From Dehalococcoidia bacterium (GTDB lineage: Bacteria; Chloroflexota; Dehalococcoidia; Dehalococcoidales; G020351185): a stretch of DNA of 6,994 nt. The stretch lies in the NCBI GenBank assembly GCA_030635945.1, contig DAOVXW010000030.1, positions 1-6,994 on the forward strand. Direction: 5' to 3'. Of this stretch, positions 5,652-6,994 are shown in pieces. How positions within the stretch are numbered: position 1 is the first letter of the stretch; every line of letters begins with the position of its first letter. The notes under the pieces were generated by a model, which saw nothing but the letters and a program-made list of their open reading frames with translations, did not search any database and was not told where the DNA came from. The translations under genes and the position numbers were made by a program.

Positions 5652-6826
5652 TGGCTAAGAGAGTAGGTATGGAGGTTTCCGTTGCCATTAGTGAAATGGT
5701 AAAAATGGCTGATACCGATGTCATAGCGGCTTATCCCATTACACCTCAGACGCACATTGTCGAACATCTGGCCGAACTGGTAGCCGATGGCGAACTTGAT
5801 GCCGAATATATACCAGTTGAATCGGAACATTCAGCTATGAGCGCCTGTCTCGGTTCGGCGGCTGTGGGAGCCAGAACATTTACGGCTACGGCCGGGCAGG
5901 GCCTCGAATTAATGCATGAGGTTCTGTATGTAGCATCATCAATGCGCTTTCCGATAGTTATGACGGTGGTAAACCGGGCGTTATCGGCGCCGCTAAGTGT
6001 ATGGAGCGATCATTCGGATGTTATGGCTTGCCGGGATACCGGCTGGATTCAGATATTCGCGGAAAACGGGCAGGAAGCGGTGGATAATACCCTGTGTGCC
6101 TTCCGTATTGCCGAAGACAACGATGTATTGTTGCCTGTGATGATTCACCTGGACGGTTTTCACGTATCACATGTAATTGAGCCGATTATAATGCCGGAGC
6201 AAAAAATAGTCGATGCTTTCCTGCCGAAAAACAACTTCCCGTTGCCCCTTGATCCAGAGAAACCGGTAGCTATGGGAGATTTTGGCCCACCGGTTATTTA
6301 TACGGAAGCAAAATGGGCACAGGAAGTAAATCTGAGGAAATCTAAAGAGAGTGTATTAAAAGTATGGCAGGAGTTTGGTAAAAGTTTTAACAGGCATTAC
6401 AAGCCTGTCGAATGCTATCGCTGCGAAGATGCCGAAACACTGCTGCTCACAATGGGCAGTTACAGCGAGACGGCAATGACGGCTATTGATAAAATACGCG
6501 GAGAAGGAAAGAAAATAGGGCTGGTAAGAATACGCCTGTGGCGGCCCTTCCCCTTCGGGGATTTCAGGCAGGCTGTTAAAGGCAAGAAAACGCTTATCGT
6601 TCTGGATAGAGCCATCTCATTCGGCGGACCAGGCGGACCTGTTTGCTCTGAAGTCAGGTCTGCCCTGTATAACCAGAATAATAAACCTGAAATTGTAAGC
6701 TTCGTCGGCGGTCTGGGAGGACGTGACATAACGGTTGCCGATTTTGAAGAAATTATAAACAATGGCATTGAGATTGCTAAAAATGGCAGAGATAATGAAT
6801 TTGAAATGTACGGGGTGAGGGAATAA
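5651..6826 (+). CDS. porA: Pyruvate:ferredoxin oxidoreductase alpha subunit
   Basis: The 391-residue alpha subunit, with beta, builds the thiamine-diphosphate and substrate site. Order of parts: N-terminal pyrimidine-binding-type domain with AAYPITPQT (26-34), VESEHSAMSACLGSAAVGA (56-74), TATAGQGLELMHE (78-90) and NRALSAPLSVWSDHSDVM (108-125); then the C-terminal transketolase-like domain with LLLTMGSYSETA (264-275), LDRAISFGGPGGP (318-330) and GGLGGRDIT (353-361). T31 and R109 sit where the Desulfovibrio africanus enzyme has Thr31 and Arg114, residues that contact pyruvate. Length fits PorA. The start at 5651 overlaps the porD stop by one base and has GGAGG 7 bases before it. The stop overlaps the porB start by one base. 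The substrate could be another 2-oxoacid, but motifs and gene set favour pyruvate. No broken frame is seen. Confidence 0.95.
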   Translation: MAKRVGMEVSVAISEMVKMADTDVIAAYPITPQTHIVEHLAELVADGELDAEYIPVESEHSAMSACLGSAAVGARTFTATAGQGLELMHEVLYVASSMRFPIVMTVVNRALSAPLSVWSDHSDVMACRDTGWIQIFAENGQEAVDNTLCAFRIAEDNDVLLPVMIHLDGFHVSHVIEPIIMPEQKIVDAFLPKNNFPLPLDPEKPVAMGDFGPPVIYTEAKWAQEVNLRKSKESVLKVWQEFGKSFNRHYKPVECYRCEDAETLLLTMGSYSETAMTAIDKIRGEGKKIGLVRIRLWRPFPFGDFRQAVKGKKTLIVLDRAISFGGPGGPVCSEVRSALYNQNNKPEIVSFVGGLGGRDITVADFEEIINNGIEIAKNGRDNEFEMYGVRE

Positions 6827-6994
6827 TGCAGGACTATACGGTTTTTGTACCACGCCTTATAAGCAAGAGGCAATATTTCGTCCCCGGCGACCGCGCTTGT
6901 ATCGGCTGCGGCCACGCGCTGGCTGTAAGATTAGCCTGCAAGGCAATGGGTCAGAATACAATAATTGCCAATGCCACCGGTTGTATTGAGATTA
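6826..6994 (+). CDS. porB: Pyruvate:ferredoxin oxidoreductase beta subunit, 3'-truncated
   Basis: The first 56 residues are present and the gene continues past the window; PorB is usually about 290-310 residues. The ATG at 6826 shares one base with the porA stop (TAATG) and has GAGGG 4 bases before it. Visible signature: RACIGCGHALAVRL (23-36) with C25 and C28, then NATGC (49-53) with C53. In PorB these cysteines bind a [4Fe-4S] cluster close to thiamine diphosphate. The fourth cluster cysteine and the TPP/Mg2+ motif would lie in the missing part. With porC, porD and porA it completes the four-subunit enzyme. Confidence 0.93.
   Translation, partial: MQDYTVFVPRLISKRQYFVPGDRACIGCGHALAVRLACKAMGQNTIIANATGCIEI

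Noticed and set aside
6622..6640. Short GGCGGACC direct repeat
   Set aside because: Encodes the conserved GGPGGP motif of PorA; explained by protein sequence.
6460..6915. 151-codon open frame on the minus strand
   Set aside because: Opposite the conserved end of porA and the start of porB; a shadow frame with no recognisable domain.

Overview
The window looks like chromosome of an anaerobic bacterium. It carries a four-subunit ferredoxin-linked 2-oxoacid oxidoreductase (pyruvate synthase type) and genes of an Mrp/complex-I-like cation-proton antiporter, and there is no sign of phage, plasmid, transposon or CRISPR. All genes lie on the + strand. Base composition is moderate, Ile codons are often ATA, and GTG and TTG starts are used. 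The lipoprotein at 3116-3535 resembles, from memory only, small secreted proteins common in Chloroflexota (Dehalococcoidia). I therefore favour that group, tentatively.

Region 1 (1-2901) is the 3' end of an ion-transport operon. It holds a 5'-truncated antiporter-like subunit (MrpD/NuoM/NuoN superfamily), a 77-residue protein with two predicted membrane helices, and a second, 586-residue antiporter-like subunit. The reading frames overlap by 4 and 8 bases, so translation is probably coupled. The two large subunits differ at a key site: the first has both the TM7 and TM8 lysines, while the second has Asn in place of the TM7 lysine. A perfect 15-bp inverted repeat lies inside the second gene.

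Region 2 (2902-4693) starts with a 0.2-kb spacer holding a weak terminator candidate, two small palindromes and a promoter with a perfect TATAAT. Next come a small predicted lipoprotein (GTG start) and a Na+/Ca2+-exchanger-family membrane protein (TTG start, strong ribosome binding site).

Region 3 (4694-6994) has a tRNA-Arg with anticodon CCG. Only 18 bases later comes a tightly packed operon, gamma-delta-alpha-beta, for pyruvate:ferredoxin oxidoreductase. Its beta gene runs off the window. The spacer after the tRNA is too short for a promoter of its own, so the operon is probably read through from the tRNA promoter or from a start inside the tRNA gene.

Functionally, the oxidoreductase would link acetyl-CoA and pyruvate through low-potential ferredoxin, while the antiporter subunits and the cation exchanger manage ion gradients. 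Each part belongs to a known family. The least explained items are the small two-helix antiporter companion, the missing TM7 lysine, the internal inverted repeat and the tRNA-por arrangement.
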